Positions 54,492 through 62,713 of a DNA stretch of 64,000 bases are shown piece by piece. Position 1 is the first letter of the stretch; the number at the start of each line of letters is the position of its first letter. A program made the translations under genes and the position numbers. The notes beneath the pieces are model-generated. The model did no database searches. It was not told the origin of the DNA and worked only from the letters and a program-made list of their open reading frames with translations. Source of the DNA: Acidobacteriia bacterium UBA6623. GTDB taxonomy: Bacteria > Acidobacteriota > Terriglobia > Bryobacterales > UBA6623. The stretch is taken from NCBI GenBank assembly GCA_002433055.1, contig DJHJ01000014.1, forward strand, positions 124,001-188,000, in the 5' to 3' direction.

Positions 54492-55532
54492 CTAAGTGTC
54501 TGCTTCTTGGGCGTCCGTTGGTTTGCTTGGAGCCGAGGCCTCACGAATCTGCACGAATTGCCAACCAAAACGGCCTTTGATGCACAAATGACCATTGGTC
54601 ACTTGCTGGTCGAGTGGAGAGGTAACTTTTACAATCTGGTTTTCTTGTGTGTGTAGGGTCAGGGTGCAGCCAACCCCACAGTAGGGACAAATCGTGTCTG
54701 TCTTGGTTTGCTCAGACTCGTTCCATGTGTCTTCTTTTCGCAGGTCATGTTCACTTTTGAACATTAGTGCCCCGGTTGGGCAAACTCCGATACAATTACC
54801 GCAGTAAACACAAGCCGAATTTGGAAGAGGATTATTAAACTCAGTCGAAATACGAGCATCGAAACCACGCCCGGCTACGGCAATCGCAAAGGTATTCTGA
54901 GCGTCTGTGCCACAGGCCTCAACGCATTTGTAGCAGAGAATGCATTTGGAATAATCGCGTGTGTAGAGTTCGTTGTCGATTTTGGTAGGCTGATGAACGG
55001 TCTCTGCGGTCGCTGGGTCTGGGGCAGAGTGTTCACCGGGGCAAGCGTCATCCCTCTCACTCGGTGACGCTGGACTTGCAGATGGGCCATAGCGTGCGGG
55101 GTCTGCTTCGTAATGCTCCATGTAGGACTGCAGTTCTGGAGCAGTTGAAACATCAACGGAGGACGCTAAAAACTCCAGTACCATTCTACGACTATGGCGG
55201 ACACGCTCGGAATCGGTCTGGACTACCATCCCAGGTTGCACTTTGCGTGAGCACGCTGGCACCAATGTTCGTGAGCCTTCCAGTTCCACTACGCAAATTC
55301 GACAGACATTCACTGGAGTTAGGTTCTCCAGATAGCAAAGTGTTGGTGTATCAACACCGATTTTGCGCCCGGCTTCAAGTAATGTTGTTCCCTCTGGTAT
55401 GGAAACTGATTTCCCGTTGATAGTGATCTCGACCTCCGGCCTCAGTTTCTCATCGGGGATTGTGGGAATGGGTCCTCGAGGTACTGGATTCTTGAGATCC
55501 GGTGCATCGGAAGGTGTGGTTGGTGAACTCAT
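54492..55532 (-). CDS. Formate dehydrogenase iron-sulfur subunit (NuoG/HoxU-like, with Mop4Fe4S domain)
   Basis: A 346-residue electron-transfer subunit. After about 30 non-conserved residues come a 2Fe-2S ferredoxin domain (C66, C77, C80, C94), two 4Fe-4S motifs (C197/200/203/207 and C241/244/247/251) and a complete Mop4Fe4S domain (C282, C285, C289, C317; CPYCGVGC then CIKGRFGWQFV). This last domain normally lies at the N-terminus of the catalytic subunit, next to the Mo site. The His-Cys3 cluster that NuoG-type proteins place after the 2Fe-2S domain is missing (the region reads LASSVDVSTAPELQSYM). Last gene of the fdh run, 34 bases after the NuoEF gene. Confidence 0.9.
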   Translation of the reverse strand: MSSPTTPSDAPDLKNPVPRGPIPTIPDEKLRPEVEITINGKSVSIPEGTTLLEAGRKIGVDTPTLCYLENLTPVNVCRICVVELEGSRTLVPACSRKVQPGMVVQTDSERVRHSRRMVLEFLASSVDVSTAPELQSYMEHYEADPARYGPSASPASPSERDDACPGEHSAPDPATAETVHQPTKIDNELYTRDYSKCILCYKCVEACGTDAQNTFAIAVAGRGFDARISTEFNNPLPNSACVYCGNCIGVCPTGALMFKSEHDLRKEDTWNESEQTKTDTICPYCGVGCTLTLHTQENQIVKVTSPLDQQVTNGHLCIKGRFGWQFVQIREASAPSKPTDAQEADT

Positions 55533-55566
55533 CAGTTTTCGTTGATCATCTTTCGGTTATTTTATT

Positions 55567-57450
55567 TTAAGGATTTTGCTTTCCTGATCCAAAGACATCC
55601 CATCTCTTCAGTGCAGACTCGATTGCACTAGACGCTGTGTGACCTAATCCACAGATTGAAGCATCACGCATGACCTGACCCAATTCGCCAAGTATCACCA
55701 ATTCCTCTTTTGGAGACCCCAGTGTTTTACCTGTGTTTAAACGATGTAGTAATTCTTCCTGACGTACCGTGCCCACCCGGCACGGCACGCACTGTCCACA
55801 CGACTCATCACGGAAAAAACGTCCAATACGCAACAAAATCTGCCTCATGTCGACTGTATCGTCGAACAACATTACTACACCTGAACCAAGAGTTGCATCA
55901 GCTGCCCGTGTCCCTTCAAATGTTAGAGGTATGTCTAATTCGTCGGCGGTCACAAAGGCACCAGCTGCACCGCCTAATAGAACTGCTTGTAGATTTCCGT
56001 TGCCGGCGACACCACCAGAGAGTTCAATGATCTTGCGGAGTGTAACTCCAAACTCGACCTCATAGACACCAGGTTGCTTGACGTGGCCCGCGACGCAGAA
56101 CAGTTTCGGCCCTGTAGAACGTTCAGTGCCAATCGATGCATGAGTCGCTCCTCCCTCCAAAATGATGTGTGGAACGTTAACCAAGGTTTCGACGTTATTC
56201 ACAAGAGTCGGCCGTTGAAACAGTCCTGCTTCGGTTGGGAAAGGAGGTTTGTTTCGTGGTTCGCCTCGATAACCTTCTATCGAATTGAACAACGCTGTTT
56301 CCTCACCACATATATACGCGCCAGCCCCCTTGCGAATCTCGATGTCAAAACATACACCTTGGCCCATCACATCTTTGCCTAGTAGTTTGGCTTGGCGTGT
56401 TTGCTCGATGGCATTCTCCAATCGCCTAATGGCAAGAGGGTATTCTCCGCGAATATATATGAAGCCACGCTCGCAACTAGTTGCGATACCCGCAATAGTC
56501 ATTGCTTCGATTAGTGCAAACGGGTCACCCTCCATGATTACTCGATCTTTAAAAGTCCCCGGTTCAGATTCGTCTGCGTTGCAAATCAGATAGCAAGGAC
56601 CTTCGGCTTCAGAAACAGCCTTCCATTTGATCGAAGCTGGGAAGGCTGCGCCACCTCGACCAACGAGCTTGGAATGGGTAATCTCCTGAATTACTTGATG
56701 TGACCCAATCTCAAATGCTTTCTCCAGAGCTTTGTAACCGTCATGTGCACGGTAATCATTGAGGCTTGTCGGATTGGCTGTGCCAATACGCTTGAGAAGA
56801 CGCAACCCAGATTGTCCAGCTTGGGGAGCTGATACCGATGGCAGGAAGCAGTCTGGTTCATCGGTTGGCTGTCCGTTGGGTGAACTAAGATTGCTCATTA
56901 TCGTTGTGGCTGTGGTTTCTGTTAACACTTTCTCCCAAGGGTGTAATCCAGCAGAGGATAGTAGTGCCGCAGGGGCGCGTTCACATTGTCCTAAACAAGG
57001 GCTGCGCAACCAGGTTGTTTGTCCGTCACTTCCAGGTGTTCCGGCGGGTCCGAGGGTCGCCTCTAGCGTATGGCAAATCTCGTCAGCATCTCTCGTAAGA
57101 CAAGCAATGTCGTCGCAGACGTGGACCACAGTTGGTGGTCTAGGCTGAGTCGACAGGAGGGCATAAAAACTTGCTACACCATAGGCTTCAGCTGGGGGTA
57201 CGTTCAATCTGCGGCAGGCGTAACTGAGGGCTCCAGGACTGATCCATCCTAGTCTGGATTGGATTCCGTGCAGCACCGGAAGTAGATGATGTCTCTTTGC
57301 ACGGAGAGTATGGCCAGTTGCGGCAGTGCGCACGTCGAGATCGGTTGAGTGATGACCGCCCATCCAACGAGAATCAGCAGGCCCCAGGATGGCATCTACT
57401 GCAGACCGTTCATCCTCAGTTGAGTCACTATGGCTAAAGTATAGATCCAT
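55567..57450 (-). CDS. Fused NuoE-NuoF-like diaphorase subunit of formate dehydrogenase
   Basis: A 627-residue fusion. The NuoE part (about residues 50-165) has the thioredoxin-fold 2Fe-2S ligands C112, C117, C152 and C156. The NuoF part has KLVGRGGAAFP at about 261-271 (FMN/NADH fold), NADESEPGTFKDR, GAGAYICGEETAL and the 4Fe-4S site C551, C554, C557 with C600. It takes electrons to or from NAD through FMN, as FdsB/FdsG and the FDH1 beta subunit of Methylobacterium do. It lies 61 bases after the catalytic gene and 34 bases before the Fe-S subunit, so the three are one operon. Confidence 0.93.
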   Translation of the reverse strand: MDLYFSHSDSTEDERSAVDAILGPADSRWMGGHHSTDLDVRTAATGHTLRAKRHHLLPVLHGIQSRLGWISPGALSYACRRLNVPPAEAYGVASFYALLSTQPRPPTVVHVCDDIACLTRDADEICHTLEATLGPAGTPGSDGQTTWLRSPCLGQCERAPAALLSSAGLHPWEKVLTETTATTIMSNLSSPNGQPTDEPDCFLPSVSAPQAGQSGLRLLKRIGTANPTSLNDYRAHDGYKALEKAFEIGSHQVIQEITHSKLVGRGGAAFPASIKWKAVSEAEGPCYLICNADESEPGTFKDRVIMEGDPFALIEAMTIAGIATSCERGFIYIRGEYPLAIRRLENAIEQTRQAKLLGKDVMGQGVCFDIEIRKGAGAYICGEETALFNSIEGYRGEPRNKPPFPTEAGLFQRPTLVNNVETLVNVPHIILEGGATHASIGTERSTGPKLFCVAGHVKQPGVYEVEFGVTLRKIIELSGGVAGNGNLQAVLLGGAAGAFVTADELDIPLTFEGTRAADATLGSGVVMLFDDTVDMRQILLRIGRFFRDESCGQCVPCRVGTVRQEELLHRLNTGKTLGSPKEELVILGELGQVMRDASICGLGHTASSAIESALKRWDVFGSGKQNP

Positions 57451-57511
57451 TTTTTCAATTTTAGATTGCGAGCCTTGTCCAAGTGTTCAGTGTTACTACT
57501 GTAATGGTCGG

Positions 57512-59458
57512 TTAATTTCCAGCAATAACAGGTTTGTTCTCTCTAGCTAACTCTGATTTTCCCAGTTTGTCTATACGAATTGCTGTTGCTTTGAATTCCG
57601 CTGTACCCGATTTTGGGTCGACGGCGTCGACGGTTAGCACGTTTGTCTGTACTTCATCTGGAAAGTGCATTGTCATGAATGCCAGTCCTGGCCGCAGGGC
57701 CGGATCGAAATGCACTGGTGCGATAACCGATCCACGACGTGAACTCACACGCACAAATTCTCCCTCGTTGAGGTCGTAACTTTGACCGTCTTCCGGGGAA
57801 AGATCGAGTGATTCTCCTCGCCGAAGAGGAGATTGATACAGACTTGTTTGTACACCTGTGTTATAGGAGTCCAGCCTTCTGCCAGTTGTTAGTCGTAGAG
57901 GATATTGTGTGGTCAACTGGTCGAAGGGTGCTTTGTTTTCAACCGTGCTGAAGGGTGCACGTGGGCCGATGATTGGTCTTTCCCATAGGCGCCCATGTAG
58001 GTACTTTTCGCCGGGGTGTGTCTCATCAAAACAGGGCCAATGCAAACCACCTGATTTTTCCAAACGCTCGTACGTCATACCACCGTGCATCGGGGAAAGT
58101 TGGCGGACTTCGTTCCAAATTGTTTCGGGATCTGGCTCACCCCAGTCATGGCCCTCTTGATGTGCTATCTCAAAAAGGATTTCGATATCATCGCGTGCAC
58201 CTTCTGGAGGTTTTAATGCCTGTCGTACTCGTTGCACTTTGCGTTCACTGTTAGTGACTGTGCCATTGCTCTCAGACCAACCAGCCGAGGCAGGCAATAC
58301 GACATCGGCAATCTCAGCCGTTGCTGTCATCAAGATGTCTTGAACGACGAGTGTATCGAGATTTCCAAGCAGTTTCTGCGTGCGGTGATGGTCTGCTTCT
58401 GACCCCATCGGATTCTCGCCAATCACGAACAATGCAGTTAGTTCTCCTCGTTCCATGGCATCGAACATGCCACTTAAGTGCCAGCCCTTCTTTGGGGGTA
58501 TCTGACAGCCCCATACTTTTTCGAACTTTGCTCGGAGTTCCTCATTTTCAACATGTTGAAAGCCAGTCAAGCGATCAGGGAGGGCACCCATGTCGCCACC
58601 ACCTTGCACATTGTTCTGGCCTCGTAAGGGGTTCAACCCTGAGGCCCAGCGCCCGACGTGACCGGTCAAGAGGGAGAGATTAATCAGTGCCAGCACATTG
58701 TCGACTGCGTTGTGATGCTCAGTGATGCCTAATGTCCAGCAAAGTTCTGCTGTCGGGGCTTTGGCGTACGCGTGTGCTAACTCTTTGATCACACTTGCTG
58801 GAACACCAGTAATCATTTCAGCCTGTTCTAAAGTGAAGCTTTCTACATGATCTTTGTAATTTTCAAAGCCACTTGTCGCATTCTGGACAAATTCCTTATT
58901 TACTAACCCCGCAGCTATAATCTCACGACCCACTGCGTTCGCTAAAGCTACATCGCTACCTACATCCAAACCGAGCCATCGGTCAGCCCATTGTGCAGAT
59001 CCGGTTCTACGTGGGTCAATGACGTAGAGCTTTGCCCCAGCATGGATAGCTTTTAACGCATGGTGAAAAAAGATTGGATGAGTTTCCCTTGCGTTCGAAC
59101 CCCACAAGATCACCAGGTCCGTTTCCTCAATTGCTTGATACGAACTCGTTCCTCCACCAGCTCCAAACACTGTCGCCAGACCGACGACGCTTGGGGCATG
59201 TCAAGTACGGTTGCAGCTGTCGATGTTGTTGCTTCCGTAGACTGTGCGAGCCAGCTTTTGAGAGATATAGTTCAACTCATTTGTAGTTTTTGAACAGCTA
59301 AACATCCCAAAAGCCTGTGGTCCATGTTGATCTACGGCTGCTCGGAATCCACCGGTTGCTCGGCCAAGTGCTTCCTCCCAGCTAGCAGGGCGAAGTGTGC
59401 CATTTTCACGCACCAATGGATTAGTTAATCGAGAGCTGTGCCGTTTTCTATTTGCCAT
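57512..59458 (-). CDS. fdhA: Formate dehydrogenase catalytic subunit, selenocysteine-containing (UGA at codon 86)
   Basis: Oxidises formate to CO2 at a Mo or W bis-pyranopterin site. The 648-residue frame includes an in-frame TGA at 59201-59203, codon 86, in SNNIDSCNRT-U-HAPSVVGLATVFGAGGG, exactly where formate dehydrogenases carry Cys or Sec. The reading frame is the same on both sides, and the codons after it form a SECIS hairpin. The protein begins MANRKRHSSRLTNPLVRENGTLRP, right where the Mop4Fe4S domain would end, so it lacks all N-terminal clusters; these are on the 54492-55532 product. A TAG just before the ATG rules out a longer frame. Standard gene callers would report only 57512-59170. 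Confidence 0.92.
59172..59203 (-). promoter_or_regulatory. Bacterial SECIS element with its UGA codon
   Basis: On the minus strand the UGA (59203-59201) is followed after 12 bases by the stem GUCGUC (59188-59183), loop GGUCU (59182-59178) and GGCGAC (59177-59172): six pairs, one G-U. In E. coli fdhF the loop GGU is also the seventh codon after UGA. The loop bases recognised by SelB (GGU) are present. Lies fully inside the coding region, as usual in bacteria. Confidence 0.85.
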
Positions 59459-59562
59459 AAAGGGCTATTGTAGACGATGGTGTTGGCCAGTAGCACCTAG
59501 AATTTCCAGAGAACGAGGACAGATAACACCAGAACCCACTTCAGCTCTTTGACAGAATCTGT

Positions 59563-60444
59563 TTAAGGCGACATCCAGATAATGTCGACTCCCCAAAACA
59601 AGGAGAAAAGCACGCCGATGAATCCGTTAACTGTGAAGAATGCGACATTGACGCGGGAAAGATCATTAGGCCTGACCAAACTGTGTTCGTAGATCAGTAA
59701 TACTGCGATGACTACGATACCTACGTGACTAAGGACGCCTAGCTGGAAGATCAACGCCAAAGCTTCTAACAACCCTACCATTAAAAAGTGCAGTAGACGT
59801 GATACCCAAAGAGCACTTGACACCCCTAGTGCGCGAGGCAAACTGTAAAGATTTTCCGTGGTATCAAACTCTCGATCTTGGCAGGAGTAGATGATATCAA
59901 ACCCAGCCACCCAAAACATGACTGCAGCAGTTAAGATCAGGATAACCGTGTCTAACGTTCCACGTATGGCAATCCATGCGGCAGTCGGGGCAATCCCTAT
60001 GGCCAACCCGAGCACCAGATGTGACAGTACAGTAAAGCGCTTTGTGTATGAATACCCGAATACGATTACCAAAGCTAGTGGAGCCAGTTTCAGGCAAAGT
60101 GAGTTCAGCATTGCCGTTGAGATGACAAATACTGCAGAGCAGAACACTGTGAAACCCCAAGCGAATGATCTAGAGAGAACCTTTGTGGGGATCGCACGCA
60201 TTCTAGTACGAGGATTGCGAGAGTCGATATCGGCATCTATTACCCGATTTAGTGTCATAGCAGCTGACCGTGCCGAGACCATTGCCAATGTGATCCAACC
60301 GATTTTTGCCCATGTTTGTGAAAAACCAAGGGAGTTATTTTGCAGAGCAAGCAGTGCCCCAGTCAGTGCAAATGGCAGTGCAAAAACGGAGTGCTCAAAT
60401 TTGATCATCTCAAGCACAACTTTAATTTTTCGAAAAAAAGCCAT
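59563..60444 (-). CDS. ubiA: UbiA-family prenyltransferase
   Basis: Integral membrane enzyme with about eight or nine helices that prenylates an aromatic acid in quinone synthesis. The two Asp-rich motifs are NRVIDADIDSRNPRT and YSCQDREFDTTENLYSLP, diagnostic of the 4-hydroxybenzoate group; in bacteria that use the futalosine route such proteins (MqnP) act in menaquinone synthesis instead. 293 residues from ATG 60444; TTG 60453 would add three. It stands 104 bases upstream of fdhA on the same strand and could share its transcript, but a functional link is not shown. Confidence 0.9.
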   Translation of the reverse strand: MAFFRKIKVVLEMIKFEHSVFALPFALTGALLALQNNSLGFSQTWAKIGWITLAMVSARSAAMTLNRVIDADIDSRNPRTRMRAIPTKVLSRSFAWGFTVFCSAVFVISTAMLNSLCLKLAPLALVIVFGYSYTKRFTVLSHLVLGLAIGIAPTAAWIAIRGTLDTVILILTAAVMFWVAGFDIIYSCQDREFDTTENLYSLPRALGVSSALWVSRLLHFLMVGLLEALALIFQLGVLSHVGIVVIAVLLIYEHSLVRPNDLSRVNVAFFTVNGFIGVLFSLFWGVDIIWMSP

Positions 60445-60650
60445 AATAGACAAAGGGTGAGATAGCCCTAACTGAGATTTAAGTCTAGCGATAAGTGCCG
60501 GTCAATTATACCTACCTGAGTCTATCGATAGGAGCGATGATCAAGATATGTGACAAAAGAGTAGAGCTATGACAGGTTGTTTGTCGAAAGCCGATCTTTT
60601 ATCTTCTGGTCTCGCGTTATCATGAATTCCGTTGGGAGAGTTAGTACACA

Positions 60651-61580
60651 ATGCGCATTCACGCTATTTCTCTTTCTCCAATGTCAGATGTGCAGAAACA
60701 GCGCCTGAAGACGTTAGGTGATTTGCAGTATTACGAAGCCGTTCTGGGCGACTCCAACACGGGTGAACTATGTCGAGGGGCTGAAATCCTAGTCATTACT
60801 CCTCGTCTCAGTGTCGATATCATTCCCTATCTTGACGACTGTCGAATGATATCGGTACAAGCGGCTGGTACTGATGCTATAAATCTTGATACTGCGCGTG
60901 CTAGAGGTATTACAGTCTGCAATGTTCCAGAGTTTTGCACTGACGCTGTTGCTGAGCATGCCATTGCAATGCTACTTGGCCTGACCAAGCGCTTGGAGGA
61001 AGGGCGACATTTGTTGGAGACCGGTGGTTGGAATTCGGCTCTCGCCTATAAAACACTAGGTCTCCGAAGTAAAACTCTTGGAATATTTGGATTGGGCAAG
61101 ATTGGAAGTCGGATTGCCGAGATTGCTCACGAGGGATTTGGAATGCGAGTGATTTCAACAGTGCTCAATGCTTCCCACCCACGCCAGTTTGAAACTGTTG
61201 GACTAGAGTATCTTCTTTCCGAAAGCGATTTTGTGATTATTGCAGCACCTGCTACTGCTGACACACATAATCTTTTCAACCGGGAGGCTTTTGCCCGCAT
61301 AAAACGAGGAGCCATGATTGTCAACGTTAGCAGAGCTGCTCTGATCGATGACAACGCGCTAATTAGGGCACTTGATGATGGCCAACTTGCAGGGGCGGCG
61401 GTCGACGTTTTTAGTGCCGAGCCACCTCCTCGAAGTGACCCGTTGCTGACCCATCCCAAGGTTCTTGTGAGCCCGCACGTCGCGTGGGGAACTGAGGATG
61501 CTGTTGAGCGGCTGCTCGATACTAGCATTGCGAATGTTGAAGCTTTTCTAGCAGGCAAACCAATTAACACGGTTTCGTAG
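60651..61580 (+). CDS. D-2-hydroxyacid dehydrogenase family protein
   Basis: NAD-dependent dehydrogenase of the D-isomer 2-hydroxyacid family (309 residues). The nucleotide-binding motif GIFGLGKIGSRIAEIA is near residue 143; the active-site Arg is in VNVSRAALID, Glu in FSAEPPP and His in SPHVAWGTEDA. GGGAGAG is found about 10 bases before the ATG. Divergent from ubiA, with no co-directional partner close by. The substrate (glycerate, 2-ketoacid or other) cannot be assigned. Confidence 0.92.
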   Translation: MRIHAISLSPMSDVQKQRLKTLGDLQYYEAVLGDSNTGELCRGAEILVITPRLSVDIIPYLDDCRMISVQAAGTDAINLDTARARGITVCNVPEFCTDAVAEHAIAMLLGLTKRLEEGRHLLETGGWNSALAYKTLGLRSKTLGIFGLGKIGSRIAEIAHEGFGMRVISTVLNASHPRQFETVGLEYLLSESDFVIIAAPATADTHNLFNREAFARIKRGAMIVNVSRAALIDDNALIRALDDGQLAGAAVDVFSAEPPPRSDPLLTHPKVLVSPHVAWGTEDAVERLLDTSIANVEAFLAGKPINTVS

Positions 61581-61945
61581 ATGCCGGAGTTTCATCCACT
61601 ATTAGAGAGCCAGTGGGCAATGCCTACTGTTTTCGTTTGTTGATCCAGTTTGAATCTTCTATGAAATTAAGGGCCTATTGTGTCGCAGTAAAATTGGATC
61701 AAACTCTGTAATTACGATCGAAGCTGCAGTATCACTCCGGTGTTTTAGGTGTTGACACAACTGGTAAATTCAAACTAAAACAGCGTTCAGGCGATCAGAT
61801 CCTAATGCAGTGGCGGCAGTTATGTTAAAACATTACTGGTACATAATGTTTCAGTCGTATGCGTGCGGTTCTTGTGTAACTGGTTTTTTGCTTGAGGCGT
61901 CAAAACAGTACACGGCGGAGAGTGACCACAAACTACGGGGGAAAA
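61581..61945 (+). promoter_or_regulatory. Intergenic region with a candidate promoter for the SYLF gene
   Basis: This 365-base gap between the dehydrogenase and the SYLF gene holds a perfect TTGACA (61752-61757) and, 18 bases on, TAAAAC (61776-61781, 4 of 6). If used, the leader is about 160 bases. No other gene or RNA family was recognised; short open frames in the leader have no family signal. Confidence 0.3.
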
Positions 61946-62641
61946 ATGGCACTAAAAAACTTGATTCGTGGAATGATAGGACTACTGGTGGCGATTGGAC
62001 CGATCAATCTGTGGTCAGCAAATAAAGCTGTTAAGCGCGCAGAACATGCAGCTCGTGTATTGAGCGAGGTGATGGAAGCGAAGGACAAGGCAATTCCTCA
62101 AGAGCTTCTTTCCAGGTCTCACTGTGTTGCGATAATTCCAGGCATGAAAAAAGTGGGATTCGGTTTCGGCGGCAAATATGGCAGAGGTGTACTAAACTGC
62201 CGTGGCAAAGAGGGGAAAGGATGGACCGGTCCGTCAGCTATAAGGGTTGAGGGTGGCAGCTTTGGGTTTCAGATTGGTGGTAGCTCAACAGATGTAGTTT
62301 TGCTGATTCTCAACGAACACGGCAAACACAAGCTGCTAAGCAGCAAATTTACTTTAGGGGCTGATGCATCGGTAGCTGGTGGTCCGGTGGGTCGTACTGC
62401 ACAGGCACAAACTGATGTTCAAATGCGTGCTGAGATTCTTTCCTATTCTCGCTCTCGAGGCGTTTTTGCTGGCGTTTCAGTGGAAGGTGCTACGTTGCGA
62501 CCAGACTCACAAGCGAATATGAAAATCTATGGTAGAAAAGTTTCCGCCAAACAGGTTTTGCTAGGTGAAGTTCCCTCTCCGCCATCGACTGAAAAACTTA
62601 CAACCACGTTAAACAAATATTCTTCATCAGAGCACAGGTAA
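61946..62641 (+). CDS. SYLF-domain (Ysc84-like lipid-binding) protein, exported
   Basis: A 231-residue protein of the SYLF family, which binds phosphoinositides in eukaryotes and has no defined bacterial role. A signal peptide-like N-terminus (MALKNLIRGMIGLLVAIGPINLWSAN) leads into CVAIIPGMKKVGFGFGGKYGRGVLNCR, GPSAIRVEGGSFGFQIGGSSTDVVLLILN and SRSRGVFAGVSVEGATLRPD. ATG 61946 is chosen over 61892 because CGGGGGA lies just upstream and the signal peptide begins there. It may bind outer-membrane lipids. Confidence 0.88.
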   Translation: MALKNLIRGMIGLLVAIGPINLWSANKAVKRAEHAARVLSEVMEAKDKAIPQELLSRSHCVAIIPGMKKVGFGFGGKYGRGVLNCRGKEGKGWTGPSAIRVEGGSFGFQIGGSSTDVVLLILNEHGKHKLLSSKFTLGADASVAGGPVGRTAQAQTDVQMRAEILSYSRSRGVFAGVSVEGATLRPDSQANMKIYGRKVSAKQVLLGEVPSPPSTEKLTTTLNKYSSSEHR

Positions 62642-62713
62642 AGAATATCTATTCGGACAGGGCGTGAGTCTTCTTATCTCACAATGGTGAAATGGGTTGT
62701 TTAAGGTGCAGAA

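Noticed and set aside
59170..59203. fdhA as a frameshifted or decayed gene split into two frames
   Set aside because: Both pieces are in the same frame, the single TGA is at the known Sec position and is followed by a SECIS-like hairpin. Pseudogene decay would not place it there.
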